DNA from: Ianthella basta
Taxonomy: Eukaryota; Porifera; Demospongiae; Verongiida; Ianthellidae
DNA: 64,000 bases
Reading direction: 5' to 3'
Assembly (NCBI GenBank): GCA_964019415.1
Contig: OZ025880.1
Coordinates: 3,712,813 to 3,776,812 of the forward strand
Position numbers and translations under genes: made by a program. Each line of letters begins with the position of its first letter. Position 1 is the stretch's first letter. Below are positions 32,432 through 44,369 of the stretch, in pieces. Below the pieces are notes generated by a model, which saw only the letters and a list, made by a program, of their open reading frames with translations, made no database searches and was not told the DNA's origin.

Positions 32432-32682
32432 TAGCAACCTTTTACTCGTTTCTGTCCTTTTAAGCCATTCCTATATTCTTATAGTATTATTGTAGAAAGT
32501 TTTATTCTGGTATAATTTGTGAAGTGTACCTACCTACGTAGTACTGCCATACAAAGAATAGGTAGGTATTTACAGATGAATTCCAGTAAGAAAAGCTTAC
32601 TACCGGTCCTACATAATATCAACAAAGTAAGAGTTCATATAGGCAAAGAATGCTAAATGGACTTCTGCTAGCAAACAGCAAA

Positions 32683-33090
32683 CTACACTAGTAGAATGTC
32701 CATGTGCAGCACATTGGAGGGCACCACTGTCGCCTGGTTGGGCTGCTGTCCACCCACAAACAGCCTCAACTTCCCTGGTTCTACAATCCACTTGTAGTCC
32801 TTACCCAGGACAGCAAGCCAGCGATTGGGAACAAAAAGGTTGACCTGCGTATGGAGGTGATAGAGTATTCACTGACAATAAGGAAAGGATTGATGTGCAT
32901 TATATTTTATGTAGGTTATTGGACAGAGTGTACTGACACTGGAAGTACCTACTGTGTGCATTAGTTACATGCGGAGTACTACAGGCATGACATATGTATA
33001 CAAGGGAGACAGAAACTGTACCCTCAAGACAGATAATGCAAGCATTAACAGGCATTTACACAGACAAATGGACAGACAGGCAGACAGACT

Positions 33091-33133
<43 letters not shown>

Positions 33134-33231
33134 TGACAGACAGGCAGATCTACAGACAGGCAGACCGACAGGCAGACTGACAGACAGACAGACAGGCAGA
33201 CCGACAGACAGATGGACAGATAGGCAGACCA

Positions 33232-33262
<31 letters not shown>

Positions 33263-36200
33263 GGCAGACAGACAGACAGACAGGCAGATAGGAAGACCGA
33301 CAATCAGACAGACAGACAGGCAGACAGACAGACAGACAGACCGACAGACAGACAGACAGACGGACAGACAATATACGTTGATATCAGTGACATTTTGGCC
33401 ATGTGCAACTGCTGGGTGTAAATATGCTTAAATCACAGTGCTCACAGGAATATTATTCCACCTGAACATTACATAACTGTAAGGCAATCAAGTACATTTG
33501 AATGTGTCTGATACAACGTCTAAACAGGTTCTAGTTGTGTACCTGCAGCATAGAATCAGCCTTGATGTAGACTCTCTTCACTGCAACAAGCTGGACAAGT
33601 GGAGTGGGGACGCTGGCATTTAGCCACTGAATGTACACCTGGACCGCCTGCAAACAGAATTCAAAGATATACGTCAGTGCTGTATCTAGAAATTTCCCAA
33701 AAGGGGGGGGGGGGCAAAAACTGAGGTTCCAAGAATTAAGGGGGGGGGGGGACACAAGCAGTGGGGGGATTATATTAACATATGGCTTGCCAATTTTTCA
33801 AAGGGGGTGAGATTACAGCAAGGGGGGAAAATGCCCCCTTGAAATATCCCTCCCCCTAAATGCACCCCTGTACCCACAAGAGATGAAACTGTATGCATGT
33901 ATTATGCACTAGTACGGATCACCTTGAGGAGTGTGAACTGCCGTCAGTAGTAACGGCCTAAACCAGTCACCTACCTACATGGGACCTCTCGGTGAGGCTA
34001 TGGCTGATTGTTTTAAGTAGGTGGTTGCATTAGATACTGTACAGTTACAACACTTATTCTATGCATGCATAAACCATAATCTGTCAAGTCAATCCACACA
34101 CTGTACATAATGTCTACACACCTCATCTCCACTGTAGACACCAGCATTTGTAACAGACACTGTTACAGTGAGGTTGTCTTTGGTACTAAGTTTCTCTGGC
34201 ACCTTTAGTCCAGAGTAGGCAAACTTGGTAAATGACCTATATACAGATCACAGGCAGTACATTGCTGTGTGATCGACACACAATAAGACAAGCAGCATCA
34301 TATTATAGAAAAAGCATGATCATCATCATGTCTTTCACTACTACATCCTGACGTGGGTAGACCTTCATCAGCATACAGCACACACTATCCAGAAGCTAGA
34401 CTCCACCAGACTCATTGGCATGTGGGGGCAAAGGCTTCAGCCCCACATGCTAATGAGAATTAGGGGACGTCTACCAACTAGGCTAAACACTCACTGGAGC
34501 ACTGTGATGGCAGATGTCAAACACACGGACACTTACAGGCCATATCCAAATGGATACAGTGGCTGGTGTGTGGAGTATCTGTATGTCCTCTGGACCATTG
34601 TGTAGTTGGTGATGGCCGGGACATCACTGAGGGACATGGGCCAGGTGTTGGGCAGCCTCCCTGCTGGGTTGTACTTCCCAGTCAGCACCTCCACCAGTGC
34701 ATCACCAGCAGACTGCATGGTATGGAAGTGGAAGCATGTGAACTGGAGCAGCAGCAGTGAATAGGTTTAAATAAGTCATACTTGTGCTGGGAAGTAGCTC
34801 AGCAAGATGGCCTGCACATTAGGGTTAGACTTGGCCCATGAGATGTTAAGAGGGCCTGCATTATACAGGACCAGGGCAACAGGAGCCTCTGAGTAGGGGA
34901 AGCAAAGATGCTGCACATGGTCATACAGAGATCAGTGGTTCAAAATAAAGAAACCTTAGAGTTTAGCAGAAACCAGGAAGCAGAGTAAACGTCTTCCTTT
35001 ACAATTCACATTAGCGCACACATACAGTATGTACATGGGCAAGCATACATACAGAACCCACACATGTCTACATACACATGGGCAACCACACACAGGCATA
35101 CACAGAGATACACTGTAGGTATGTACCCCCCCCCCCCCCCCCCCACACACACACACATACTTGAGTAGCTGACTGCATCCTGGAGTAACTGAAACTGCTT
35201 CCCTGGGAGTTCAATATCTGCTCGGTCATTGCCTTCTGACTCAATAGAATTGCCAGTTCCAAGACACACAATGACCAAATCTGCTCCAGTGACAGCAGTC
35301 TTGACACTGTTGCTGTCATACGTCCTAGATGGAGAATCAGCCATTAAGCAACTGAATGGGTATGTACAGTGCAGATTAGCATTACAAGCTGTACAGTTCT
35401 CTCTCTTGTTGCACTCACTGGCACTTTGGGTCAGTACAGCCAGCAGCACTGCCAATGAAGGTTTTGAATGTGTTGGAGATGGCTGTCAGTGGAGTTACAA
35501 TGTAGTCCAACTACACAGAGTATGCACCAATAGGGAGGTAAGAGGGAAGGCATGTGCACATGGAGAAGTGAATAGGACATTAAGTTTAGAATTACTTCCA
35601 TAAATAAACTATAGCTGTACTAAACACATGCAAACTACTGTATGAGTGTTTCCGCTGATGTGCAAATCTCACCATGGGTGTTGGAGCATAGTCTCCAAAC
35701 AGAGCAGTAGGATTGTCAATAAAGGGACCAACAACCTGTAAAGAGAAGGCAGCAGCATATTGGTACGTTACTTGAGTCACAAAGGTATTTCTATAGCATA
35801 CAGTGACTGATACACAGAAGGCTAACCAATCAGTGAAATGAATCACTGAAGCATGCATGCTATAGAGACTGTCCTGCAGGAAGTGCACCAGAGCAAGGAC
35901 AAAGACAGCTCAGCACATGCTCTGTACTCCTCTCACTCACTGCTATCTTGCTGTAGGTCTCCTGAAGTGGTAGAAACATGTGGCTGTTCTTCAGCATCAC
36001 TATTGTTTGAAGGGAGGCATTGAGAGCCAGAGAACGATGAGCAGGGCTTTGGATGAAGTCACTTACATTCAGCCTGTAGCACAACAGGGTAGGGGAGGGG
36101 GAGGGGCACAGGGGAGGGACAAAGGTGAACACAAAAAAGATATTCATGAATTCAACAAGGACGTGAAGAATTCAATACTATAAGTTGGGATGAGGGCAGC

Positions 36201-36855
36201 TACCTCGACAGCATAAAAAACTGGTGCATACACCAGCATGCCCACTACTCTGTTAGGTTGGATTGCAGGCTCAGCCTGTACACGTTTTGGAATTAGTGTG
36301 GAATACCCCAACTTTGCTGACAGCCTGCCAGGCTGGTGGTGGCTCCGTTACAATAACCCTACAGTATTGTATGCTGCAACCTCCCATTTCATATCAGTAC
36401 ATGAGCAGTACATGCAGTTCTGTGCAATCCACTTAGCAGGTCTCAAGCAATAAAAACAAACAAGCCAAACTAGAACCCAAACATTTCCTGGCTATACATT
36501 AATACTGTGTCTCACTTTGTGTACGGATTCATATCAGGTGGGTCGAATTCCCCCAGCCTCATGCGGGTCAGGAACAGCCGACTCACTGCATCCTTCACAG
36601 TATCCATGGTGATCAGGTTCTGCCATTTACAAGGAAGAAAGCGAATAGTATGTGACCATGGGGTGTCCCATCTTGCAAAGTTGAACGAGGCATACGTATA
36701 CTGTAACATGGGCTGGAGTGGCAGGTGTGAAGTGGGATCCTCGGTTGGCTGTTGAACAATTAGGTCAAGATCTGCTCTGTTCCAACATAATCAAAACTGG
36801 CATTTCGATCACATGCTGATGAAGGGGCACACACACACACACACACGCACGCGCG

Positions 36856-36900
<45 letters not shown>

Positions 36901-39900
36901 ACCTGTTCAACAGCCTCTCCAATGTGAGAGAACACATTATCCTCTTCATTGGCATCCTCCAAGCATGTCCCAGCATTGACTGCCGCAGCTGCTGTCTCCA
37001 CTACAGTGCTAGTGTAGTGATGAGCAGTCATGATATTCTCTGTGCATGGGTAACAATCAGGTACACAGTAAGGAGGGTGAGTGCATGGTGTACCACAGAG
37101 TGGGAAGGAATCCCTCTTTGTGTCCAGTTAATGACTTTACAGCTAGCATGGATTACCTGAATACGGACACCTCTGAGGGGACACAGTGTGAAACAAGGGC
37201 ACCTTCCTATTTAGGTAACGGCCTGTCCGCAAATGACTTCTAATGCTGATCTACATTCCACTCTACTAATCAACACATCACAAGGTACATACTGTACAAA
37301 CTGGTACAATGTAGTTCATAAAAAATCACAATCTACTCCATGGCCTGCAGCTGTGCTATCATATAGGGCAAGACCGTACTGTAGCTACGTACTGTATGCA
37401 CCAGAGTGCACAGGTCATCTCACCGATAGCTCCCTGGTCACTGACAATGTAGCCCGTGAAGTTCCACTCTTGTCTGGCAATATCCGTCAGCAACTTCTTG
37501 TTTGCACATGCTGGGACACCATTGATACTATGTGTAGAGATGTACATCAAATGCACAAGTAAAGTGTTGATTGCACCTGGGCTTACTGCACATGACATGA
37601 GTAACACACAGTTTCACATAATACTACAATTACGTATGTGTTACTGTTAAGACTAGAGACTGTGCCAGCAATGTAAGCAAGAGCTGGGTAAGGAGCAAGT
37701 GCTGCATAAAGTGCATTATTCTCTCCAACTCATCAGTTAACCTGTTGTAGCTGCACATGAAGCTGAAGGTTCCTGCTCTAGCACATGCCTCAAACTGTGG
37801 CAGGAAGGTAGTCCTCCAGTCTCTCTCTGACACTTCTGCATTGAAACTGAACCGTGACACAGGGATGTTCTCCGGCCCACCGTGGACATCAAAGTGCTTG
37901 CAGCCAGCATTGGCCTCAATGTAGCGAGGGTGGTCTGCACAAACAGAAGGTGCACACTTCTACTATGGTTTGGGTACAGCAGACAAAGAACTGTCATCAT
38001 CTTGGGTGCACTCACTATCATTTGCATTGTTTGATCTGCGCATACTGCTTTAATGCAGATAACAGGAATTGTACATTACACACTTTATTGCATGTAGATA
38101 TTTGCTGTGCTTTACATTAGCTAATTGGCAATACTAATAACAAATGTTTCAGTAGATGTGAATTCACCTACCATCATCAATGGTCAATTCCCTAAGCTAC
38201 AATTTCCATTATAACAGGTCTTGCTATAAATTCATTCTACTGTACCACATCAACTGCTGTCACAAGCCCCCTATATGTACAATGTGTAATGCAATTCAAT
38301 GGAATGTGTATAGCTACCAAAACACCTGGTTATTATCATCTCCAAATTGGCTAGTGAATTTCACCAAAATAAGTACACTCAAGACAATATACTAAATCAG
38401 AACTAGAGACAAAGAAATCTCAGGTGATCCAGTACTCAAAGGGCATGCAGACAGACTCACCTCCCTGCAGCCCACGGACAGAGGCATCAGCATGGAGGGA
38501 GGAGAGGTAGGGACACTCCCCATAGGTTTCCTGCATGCAGGGAAATGACCGGTTAAGTTGTCTTGTATCATGAGTGTCCATACTATACATCAATAATCAA
38601 TGATTAGATTCTGCACCTGATTTCTTCCCCATCTTGGGTCTCTTAGGATGTTCACCACTGGACTCCTGCAGAGGAGGACAATTGGCAGACAAGCAGTATG
38701 CACAAATTGGGTATGTACGTTCTAATTTGATTGGCAGTCTCAACTAACCAGCAGCTCAATCCGGTATGGAAACTGTATATGCCGTGAGCAGTGTAGTTGT
38801 TGTTCTACAGAATGCAAATATATATAGCACTATGGACATGATTAATTTACGAAACACATTGCAACTCTTGAGATGCGTCACAGCATATTGTATGCTTACT
38901 TTAGCTCTGACTTCATCACTGGTTGCTTTGGAAACTGCATATACAATGTCTGGATTAAAGGTGGCAGCCTGTACAATGAAAAATGGATAACACAGAGCAA
39001 GTACAGTTGTTCAGTCAACAGTGATGCTAACACACTGTCATGTGATACATCACAGAAGGTCACATACTCTAGGCAATGGGAGGATAGCCTTATCAGATGC
39101 TAGTCACATGCTGCAATGTGTATACATGAGCTGACTACTGCCATGTGATCAGCAGGTGCTATGTACATATGTAGTGTTTGCCACTGTCAAGCAGTGAACA
39201 ACGCACACCTATCGTGTATCCAGTGCACACATATATAAGAGATGCCAATGACCCACACACTACACCACACATCAGCTTACCATTCCCAAAGACTGTGGGA
39301 AGGAGGTTGCTGGCCCTGCACCCACATCCCCACTCAGACACTCTGTCCCAAACTGGTATGGCTTTATGCCCAAACGGCTGATAGCAGGGGCTGGACCTGA
39401 GTAGGGCACATTTAGTTAAACAGAATGATGGAGATTGACCACAGCTAACAGTGAATGCACAAAGAAGACTTTACAGCTAGTAGTACCTGTGCTGACTACA
39501 CCTTCAATACAAGCAGCCTGTACTGCAGATAAGGGTCCAAAACTGACCACAATCTATGCTACAAGTCGAGCTCCTGCTACTGCAAACACATCTGCTCGCC
39601 GGTAGGAGTCTAGACTAGTAACTGGTTTGCTCCAGTTGGCCTTTCCTGCTTACCGTTATTGCCAGCTCCACCATGCGACATCTGCGCCACCATTTCGTCC
39701 AGCGTTAGCCTATCCACAAGATCCTAATTGAGATGGCAGAGGGAAGGACAGTGAGAGCTGCATGAATCATGTGAACATCACGTATACTTGGCCGGAGCTA
39801 CCTTCACTCGCTCAGGGAAGGGCAGTGAAGTGTTTTGAAAGGGATACTCTTGGCTCAGTCCAACTCGAGCGAGCCCCAAGAGAAGCAGGACAGCTATCTG

Positions 39901-39912
39901 TGCTCGCCCCAT
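32683..39912 (-). CDS. Secreted glycoside hydrolase family 3 enzyme (beta-xylosidase/beta-glucosidase type)
   Basis: Twenty minus-strand exons join in frame to 731 aa: 39802-39912, 39654-39723, 39281-39396, 38900-38968, 38749-38804, 38617-38665, 38461-38530, 37742-37934, 37424-37527, 36903-37039, 36516-36619, 35941-36073, 35673-35735, 35419-35510, 35161-35324, 34782-34888, 34537-34712, 34122-34236, 33543-33647, 32683-32844. Signal peptide (IAVLLLLGLARVGLSQ), then the GH3 N-terminal barrel (LTLDEMVAQMSHG, NILRDPRWGRNQETYGE, KHFDVHG, CSYN) with the catalytic Asp in GYIVSDQGAI, the second alpha/beta domain (VMLKNSHMFLPL, VGPFIDN, ADLVIVCLGTG), and a C-terminal fibronectin-III-like domain (KFAYSGLKVPEKL to VNLFVPNRW). 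The set DPRWGR, SDQGA and GDYAPTP resembles exo-beta-xylosidases more than cellobiases. Probably extracellular or lysosomal digestion of plant or algal glycans. Confidence 0.92.
33060..33372. repeat. (CAGA)n microsatellite with variants
   Basis: Roughly 310 bp of a 4-bp CAGA/GACA repeat with scattered single-base variants, inside the last intron of the GH3 gene (32845-33542). Cys-Leu-Ser-Val open frames across it are repeat artefacts. Confidence 0.97.
33680..33870. repeat. G-run/C-run block, possible MITE
   Basis: Inside a GH3 intron. Starts near TATCTAGAAATTTCCC, contains two long G homopolymers (about 33703-33714 and 33740-33752), and ends in C-rich sequence (CCCCCTTGAAATATCCCT) that partly mirrors the start. 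Suggests a small non-autonomous element, but no clean terminal repeats or target duplication could be seen. Confidence 0.4.
35127..35156. repeat. Poly-C run followed by (CA)n
   Basis: A C homopolymer of about 18 bases followed by a short CA tract, just beyond the donor of the GH3 exon at 35161-35324. Length is likely polymorphic. Confidence 0.9.
36827..36902. repeat. (CA)n microsatellite with CG variants
   Basis: About 75 bp of CA dinucleotide interrupted by CG, ending directly at the splice donor of the GH3 exon 36903-37039. On the gene's strand the donor GT is itself the first unit of the GT repeat. Confidence 0.95.
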
Positions 39913-40014
39913 TCTCCTTCTCGCACTGCAACCTTTGCAAAAGTCACATGACCACTTCGAACTTCGGCCATGAATAATTATACTCAGAAATTTGACCTCG
40001 CGTGGCCCTGACAC

Positions 40015-41428
40015 AAAATAGTCAATTCATGCATGCAGTGTCTACACATGTTGATTGCATGGGTCGAGGAAGTACCATTTCCCCCTTAAATCGATCGCGG
40101 TATCCCTGCATGTGCACGCAGCACTCACCACTCTTCATACACCACGCAAGTTTCATGGCACAAGTACTTAGTTTACCTCTAGCTAATGGACTCGATTATC
40201 TCGGTGGAAGGGATTGAGGCTAATGACTGCCCAGCAACTAGTGGCCTAGGTGAGCTAATTGCCAGTAGTGAGGCATGCATGCATGATAAATGAGCCCACC
40301 ACACAGATGGAATTGACTTCATTTAATTTTATTCAGGCAGGGAATGAAGTGAAGACCAGAACATCTGTCAAAACTGTTGTCAAGGTTCCGACCTTGTTGT
40401 TTCAGCTGGTAATTGGAGAGCTACCCTTTTCCTGTTGCCGTGTGTGTGTGTGCATACGTATGTTGGGTGTAGGTGTGTGTGGGTGTGTGTTGCATGTAAA
40501 GTGTGATGTTGTATTGCTCCTCCAGGAATCTGAAACCACTGTTTGTGTCTAGCTACAACTAGCAATCCCTATACAGTGGAAGTGCAGTAGTTATTCATTT
40601 CATTTCAAAAAAGATAATTTCTTTCCTTATTGATGTAGCTTTTGAAGATCTGCATACGTTCAAATGTATAATTTTGTTTTCACCACTTGGTGCATGTATA
40701 TGCCTCATCCCGGCTTAAACATGCACTACCACAAGGGCAGCTCCTTGAGATGCATATAATACAGGGCATGGCCACCTCAGAGGCTAGAGGCTGATAGTCA
40801 TAGTTGTAATCAATGGGTATTACACCTAGCAGTCTGCTATACCAGTTTATTGCATTGCGGTCTCAGTGTGGTACCTGCATCAGGCCTGACCCTGCACTAA
40901 CATGAAATAGTCAATGGTAAGCCACAGCACTGCAGCAGTTTCAGTTTCCATCCATAATATGAGGCACCATCAGCAAGTACAAGTACATTATCATATTTTG
41001 GGGGGGAAGTGGGAATGTTTGGGGGAGAAGTCCCCCCCCCCCCCCCCCCCCAGTAGATTGAACCTGGGCACCATTAGCAAGTACATGTACATTATCACTA
41101 ATTTAATTTATTATTTATGTTTAGTCATTTAGCATAGCATGGATGTGTTCTAACATGCCCATGTCTACCTGATCACAAACAAGACCTTCAGCTATTGGCC
41201 TAGTAGTGCACCACCACAGATGTCAATCACTTTGTGTACAGTCATTGCCATTCATATTATAAGCAAGTCTAGTGATTGAAAATGTGCCAGTTCACTGGCT
41301 TGCTCTTTGTAGCACTTAATGCAGCAGTGCACGCTGCCATGCAGGCCATAGTGAACTATAGCTACAGGATGGGTAGTCAGGTGACAAGCAATTCATTGAC
41401 AAGCAGTCCATACCATAAATACAACTAG
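40015..41428. other. Spacer between GH3 gene and D-amino-acid oxidase
   Basis: No supported gene. It carries the GH3 promoter (right of 39912) and the 3' flank of the oxidase. Contains a GT-rich stretch at 40440-40490 and a poly-C run at about 41034-41052. A diverged direct repeat (CACCATCAGCAAGTACAAGT near 40967 and CACCATTAGCAAGTACATGT near 41070) lies about 100 bp apart. Confidence 0.5.
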
Positions 41429-42499
41429 CTACAGCTTTGCAACAGCTCCTGCATGTATTGTCAGGGCTACCCGCAATAGTCTCACAACTTCTTCTGCACA
41501 GCCCCAAGAGCAATTAATACCATTTCCACCATGCCCATAGTTGTGGATCACTGCCTGGCCACCCATGTGCTCCAGCTCGATGCGAATGTGCTTCCTCCCT
41601 GGTCGAGCAGCAGTGTAGGTATCCAGCACCTCTGCTCCCTTGAGAGTGGGGAACATAGCGGTCACCCGTTCCATCACTCTCTCTGTAACATCTGGTGTGA
41701 GGTCCTCTACATCTTTATCTGGAAACATGCATCCCCCAACATACACCTCTTCTGCCCGTGGGCAAACCAGTGTGTAGTAACTATCTGAGACATCTTCTAT
41801 GAAGGTGAAGTGCTTCACCCAGGGAGCACGCAGAGCAATGGCATGTCCAAGGACGGGTGAAAGTGAGTGATCAGGTACTAGCTCACGGGCACCAATACCG
41901 GTGCAGTTGATGACCACATCGTAGTCCTGCAGCAGAGGAGCAAATGACGAGACCTTTTGCTTCTTCACTGTTGCTCCACACTGCAGTATTTTCTTTGTTA
42001 ACCACGGCAGGTACTTGTTGCATTCCACTACGAATGCAGACATTGTCCACGCAGTAGGACAGGGTGGAAGGCCAAGCTCCTTCAGTTCCTTCTGTGAGAC
42101 GGTACCGAAGCCGATAAACCCGTCTTTGTGCAACGGCTCCGGTTCCGGATGCGCAAACAGCAGAAAACCTGGGACAAGAGACACGCCAGCCTCTCTAGCT
42201 TCCGGAGAAGAGAACACACCCATAAGATGTTGCTGTGTAGAGAGGAACCACTCGCTTATCTTCTGCTGGTTGTCTACGTCGGGATTGAAGGCTTTGGTCC
42301 CGAGGATATTCAGGGGAATGACAATAGCTGCAGCGTAATCGCTAACGATGCCCGGGCTGAACTTGTCTGCGATAACAGTTACATCGATGTCGTACTCCTT
42401 CATCGCCGTGAGGATGCAGTAAGCAGTGGACAGTCCAGACACGCCTGCTCCCACAACAACAACTCGAGCTCTTGCCGCAATCCTTGGGACGGCGGCCAT
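41429..42499 (-). CDS. FAD-dependent D-amino-acid / D-aspartate oxidase, intronless
   Basis: A single 356-aa exon. The FAD-binding Rossmann motif VVVVGAGVSGLSTA is at residues 13-26. The family C-terminal blocks follow: NCTGIGARELVPD, SPVLGHAIALRAPW, YYTLVCPRAEEVYVGG, TAARPGRKHIRIE and HNYGHGGNGINCSWGCAEEV. The Arg of the RPGRKHIRIE block fits the substrate-carboxylate-binding position of DAO/DDO. The enzyme oxidises D-amino acids to 2-oxo acids with release of ammonia and hydrogen peroxide. The last three residues are AKL, an accepted peroxisomal PTS1 variant. The usual 'TAAG' motif after the N-terminal domain is replaced by YAAAIVIPL, so FAD contacts or substrate choice may differ. DAO and DDO cannot be separated by eye. 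Start at 42499 lies in CAAAATGGCCGCC. Confidence 0.92.
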   Translation of the reverse strand: MAAVPRIAARARVVVVGAGVSGLSTAYCILTAMKEYDIDVTVIADKFSPGIVSDYAAAIVIPLNILGTKAFNPDVDNQQKISEWFLSTQQHLMGVFSSPEAREAGVSLVPGFLLFAHPEPEPLHKDGFIGFGTVSQKELKELGLPPCPTAWTMSAFVVECNKYLPWLTKKILQCGATVKKQKVSSFAPLLQDYDVVINCTGIGARELVPDHSLSPVLGHAIALRAPWVKHFTFIEDVSDSYYTLVCPRAEEVYVGGCMFPDKDVEDLTPDVTERVMERVTAMFPTLKGAEVLDTYTAARPGRKHIRIELEHMGGQAVIHNYGHGGNGINCSWGCAEEVVRLLRVALTIHAGAVAKL

Positions 42500-43240
42500 T
42501 TTGGATTATCACCTTTCTATATAGGCCTGTGATGCTCGTACCCAACCCACATGCACACGACTAATGGTACACATGTAAACGGGCGGGGCTAGCAACATAT
42601 GTAGGGGCTCTAATTGCACAGGGCAGACAAGCCGAATCCATAATGAACTAATAATATACTATACACATCATGGCCATCCGCACTGTCTATACTACGTACG
42701 TATTAGAGTATAACTAGCATACGCTAAGCGCATAAGAATTGCCTCGCAGCCTGAATAGTATGTGGCCAGTAGACAAGTGTAATGTGATGTTGCAGACTGG
42801 AGTTGTCTTAGTAGCCAAGGGCCTTGTTTGTTACTGCCAAAGCATCTCAAGCCTGTATGGACTGCCGCTGCTTGTCCGTCGCCGACGCCAGTAGCCTTGC
42901 GCCATTCTGCCGCATTCGCTTCTAGTCTGGCCTATCTTTGCCCCACTGTCTCCGTATCAAGTCGCGCGCACCGTCTTGCAGCGTGGCCCCCTCGGCGTGC
43001 TGGACGCAGCCGCGTCGTTGCCATTCCCATCTGCTCTCCTTCTGTGCCCCTCTTCCGCGGGAGCATGCGGGCAAAGATGAGCGGCGGGCCGCAGGAGCAG
43101 AAGCACCCCTTGAAAAGACGAACCGTCACGTGACGGAGTCACATGCGCAGTCACGTGTCGTGCGATACAAATATATACATCGCCGATCACTGGACTCGCT
43201 TCGCTCGCTTACGCTCGCCGCTCGGCAATTAAATAGATCA
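42500..43240. promoter_or_regulatory. CpG-rich promoter-like region
   Basis: The stretch 42850-43215 is much richer in CpG than the rest of the window. It contains a perfect 14-bp palindrome CCGTCACGTGACGG (43123-43136), a second CACGTG (43152-43157) and an NRF1-like CATGCGCA (43142-43149). It lies upstream of the minus-strand oxidase and may serve as its promoter or a divergent one. Short open frames on both strands exist (for example 42932-43129 minus) but none has coding support. Confidence 0.5.
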
Positions 43241-43835
43241 TCTAAGATTATTATGCAGCAAACTGCTCAGTTGCCAGTATCCATAGATGAGTACAGCTAT
43301 GTGCATATATACTGCTGGCAAGGTGCAAATGTAAAGCACACCACACATGTCTGTAAGTGCACTGCAACTACATGTCTACTACTACTATCATGAAATAGTG
43401 TGTGTAATATATAATTATCTAGCTATGTAACTAGCTACTAAGTAACTTATAGTCCATTCCGTCCAAATGTTAATCCTTCTCTGGCCCCAACAAGACTATA
43501 GCCCTAAGACTCCATGCATGTAGAAGACGATTGTTGAGCATGACATGAATCTTAGAAAATGCAAGTGGACGTTTCTGCCCCACCTTTAGCTATAGCTACA
43601 CGCATGCAGTATAAGATTATGATTGACAGTATAACGTGATGCCACATCACATGCATCACGCCCATTGCAAGAATATGATCAAAAGGCATATGTTAGTATA
43701 GCTAGCTAGCTATAGGAAGTAAATTATACTTACTAATTACCAAAAAGAAATTGAATGTTATTCAGCACACATATGGACTATACTAGTGTGTGCTTCTTGC
43801 TGTCTCAAAGGAGCTTTACTTTCAAATGTACCTTG

Positions 43836-44369
43836 TTAATCTTCCAGATGCACCAATACTTCATTGAGTTCTGCAGTTCCCTCCCTGTAATTCTGAATGA
43901 AAATTGGTTTGACAACTTCTGGTCCATGCACTGCACTAAGGTCCAGATTGTTGCGCACAGGAGGGTTTTCCTCAGTGTTGAGAGCTACATCAAAGGTGGC
44001 CAGAAAAATGCTTTCTAGAAATTTTGCAACAACAGGCTGCAAATTGTAACTGTACTCAAAAAGGGACCATGGTCCTGCTGGGGTGTTTGGGAATTGATTG
44101 TTCAGCACTTGGTATATCACTCCTCCTTGCCTGGCATGTTCCTGGAACCTCACCTTGAAGTTTCTCCTAGTTTCACCCACATATATAGGATAAATAGGGT
44201 GATCTTCACCTTCAGCATTTCTCCTTTGTAAGAAGAAAACATACAGACCACAGGCATTGGCAGAGCCCCCAGGATTCTGCAGTGAGGTGATCTTTCTAGG
44301 CACACAGTGCCCCTCCGTCTCCAGGACCCACCGGAAGAATTCACCGCACTGCTCTGCCTTGTAGGACAT
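43836..44369 (-). CDS. Stand-alone GIY-YIG domain protein
   Basis: Intronless 177-aa frame with a true ATG at 44369. The GIY-YIG fold signature is complete in order: GLYVF (GIY position, about residues 41-45), IYVGET (YIG, about 62-67), the conserved Arg in NFKVRFQEHAR (about 70-80), a Glu in KFLESIFLATF (about 117-127) and an Asn in PPVRNNL near residue 140. These match the catalytic residues of GIY-YIG nucleases, so it could be an active nuclease. No second domain, targeting peptide or zinc cluster is seen. It does not resemble the endonuclease domain of Penelope elements closely, and no RT is adjacent. Substrate unknown; a domesticated or horizontally acquired nuclease is possible. Confidence 0.72.
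   Translation of the reverse strand: MSYKAEQCGEFFRWVLETEGHCVPRKITSLQNPGGSANACGLYVFFLQRRNAEGEDHPIYPIYVGETRRNFKVRFQEHARQGGVIYQVLNNQFPNTPAGPWSLFEYSYNLQPVVAKFLESIFLATFDVALNTEENPPVRNNLDLSAVHGPEVVKPIFIQNYREGTAELNEVLVHLED

Noticed and set aside
32965-33371. Cys/Leu/Ser/Val-rich minus-strand frames
   Set aside because: Artefact of the CAGA tetranucleotide repeat inside a GH3 intron.
42828-43393. Several overlapping frames in the CpG-rich block
   Set aside because: Open on both strands because of high GC. None shows a recognisable protein, and no splice partner was found.
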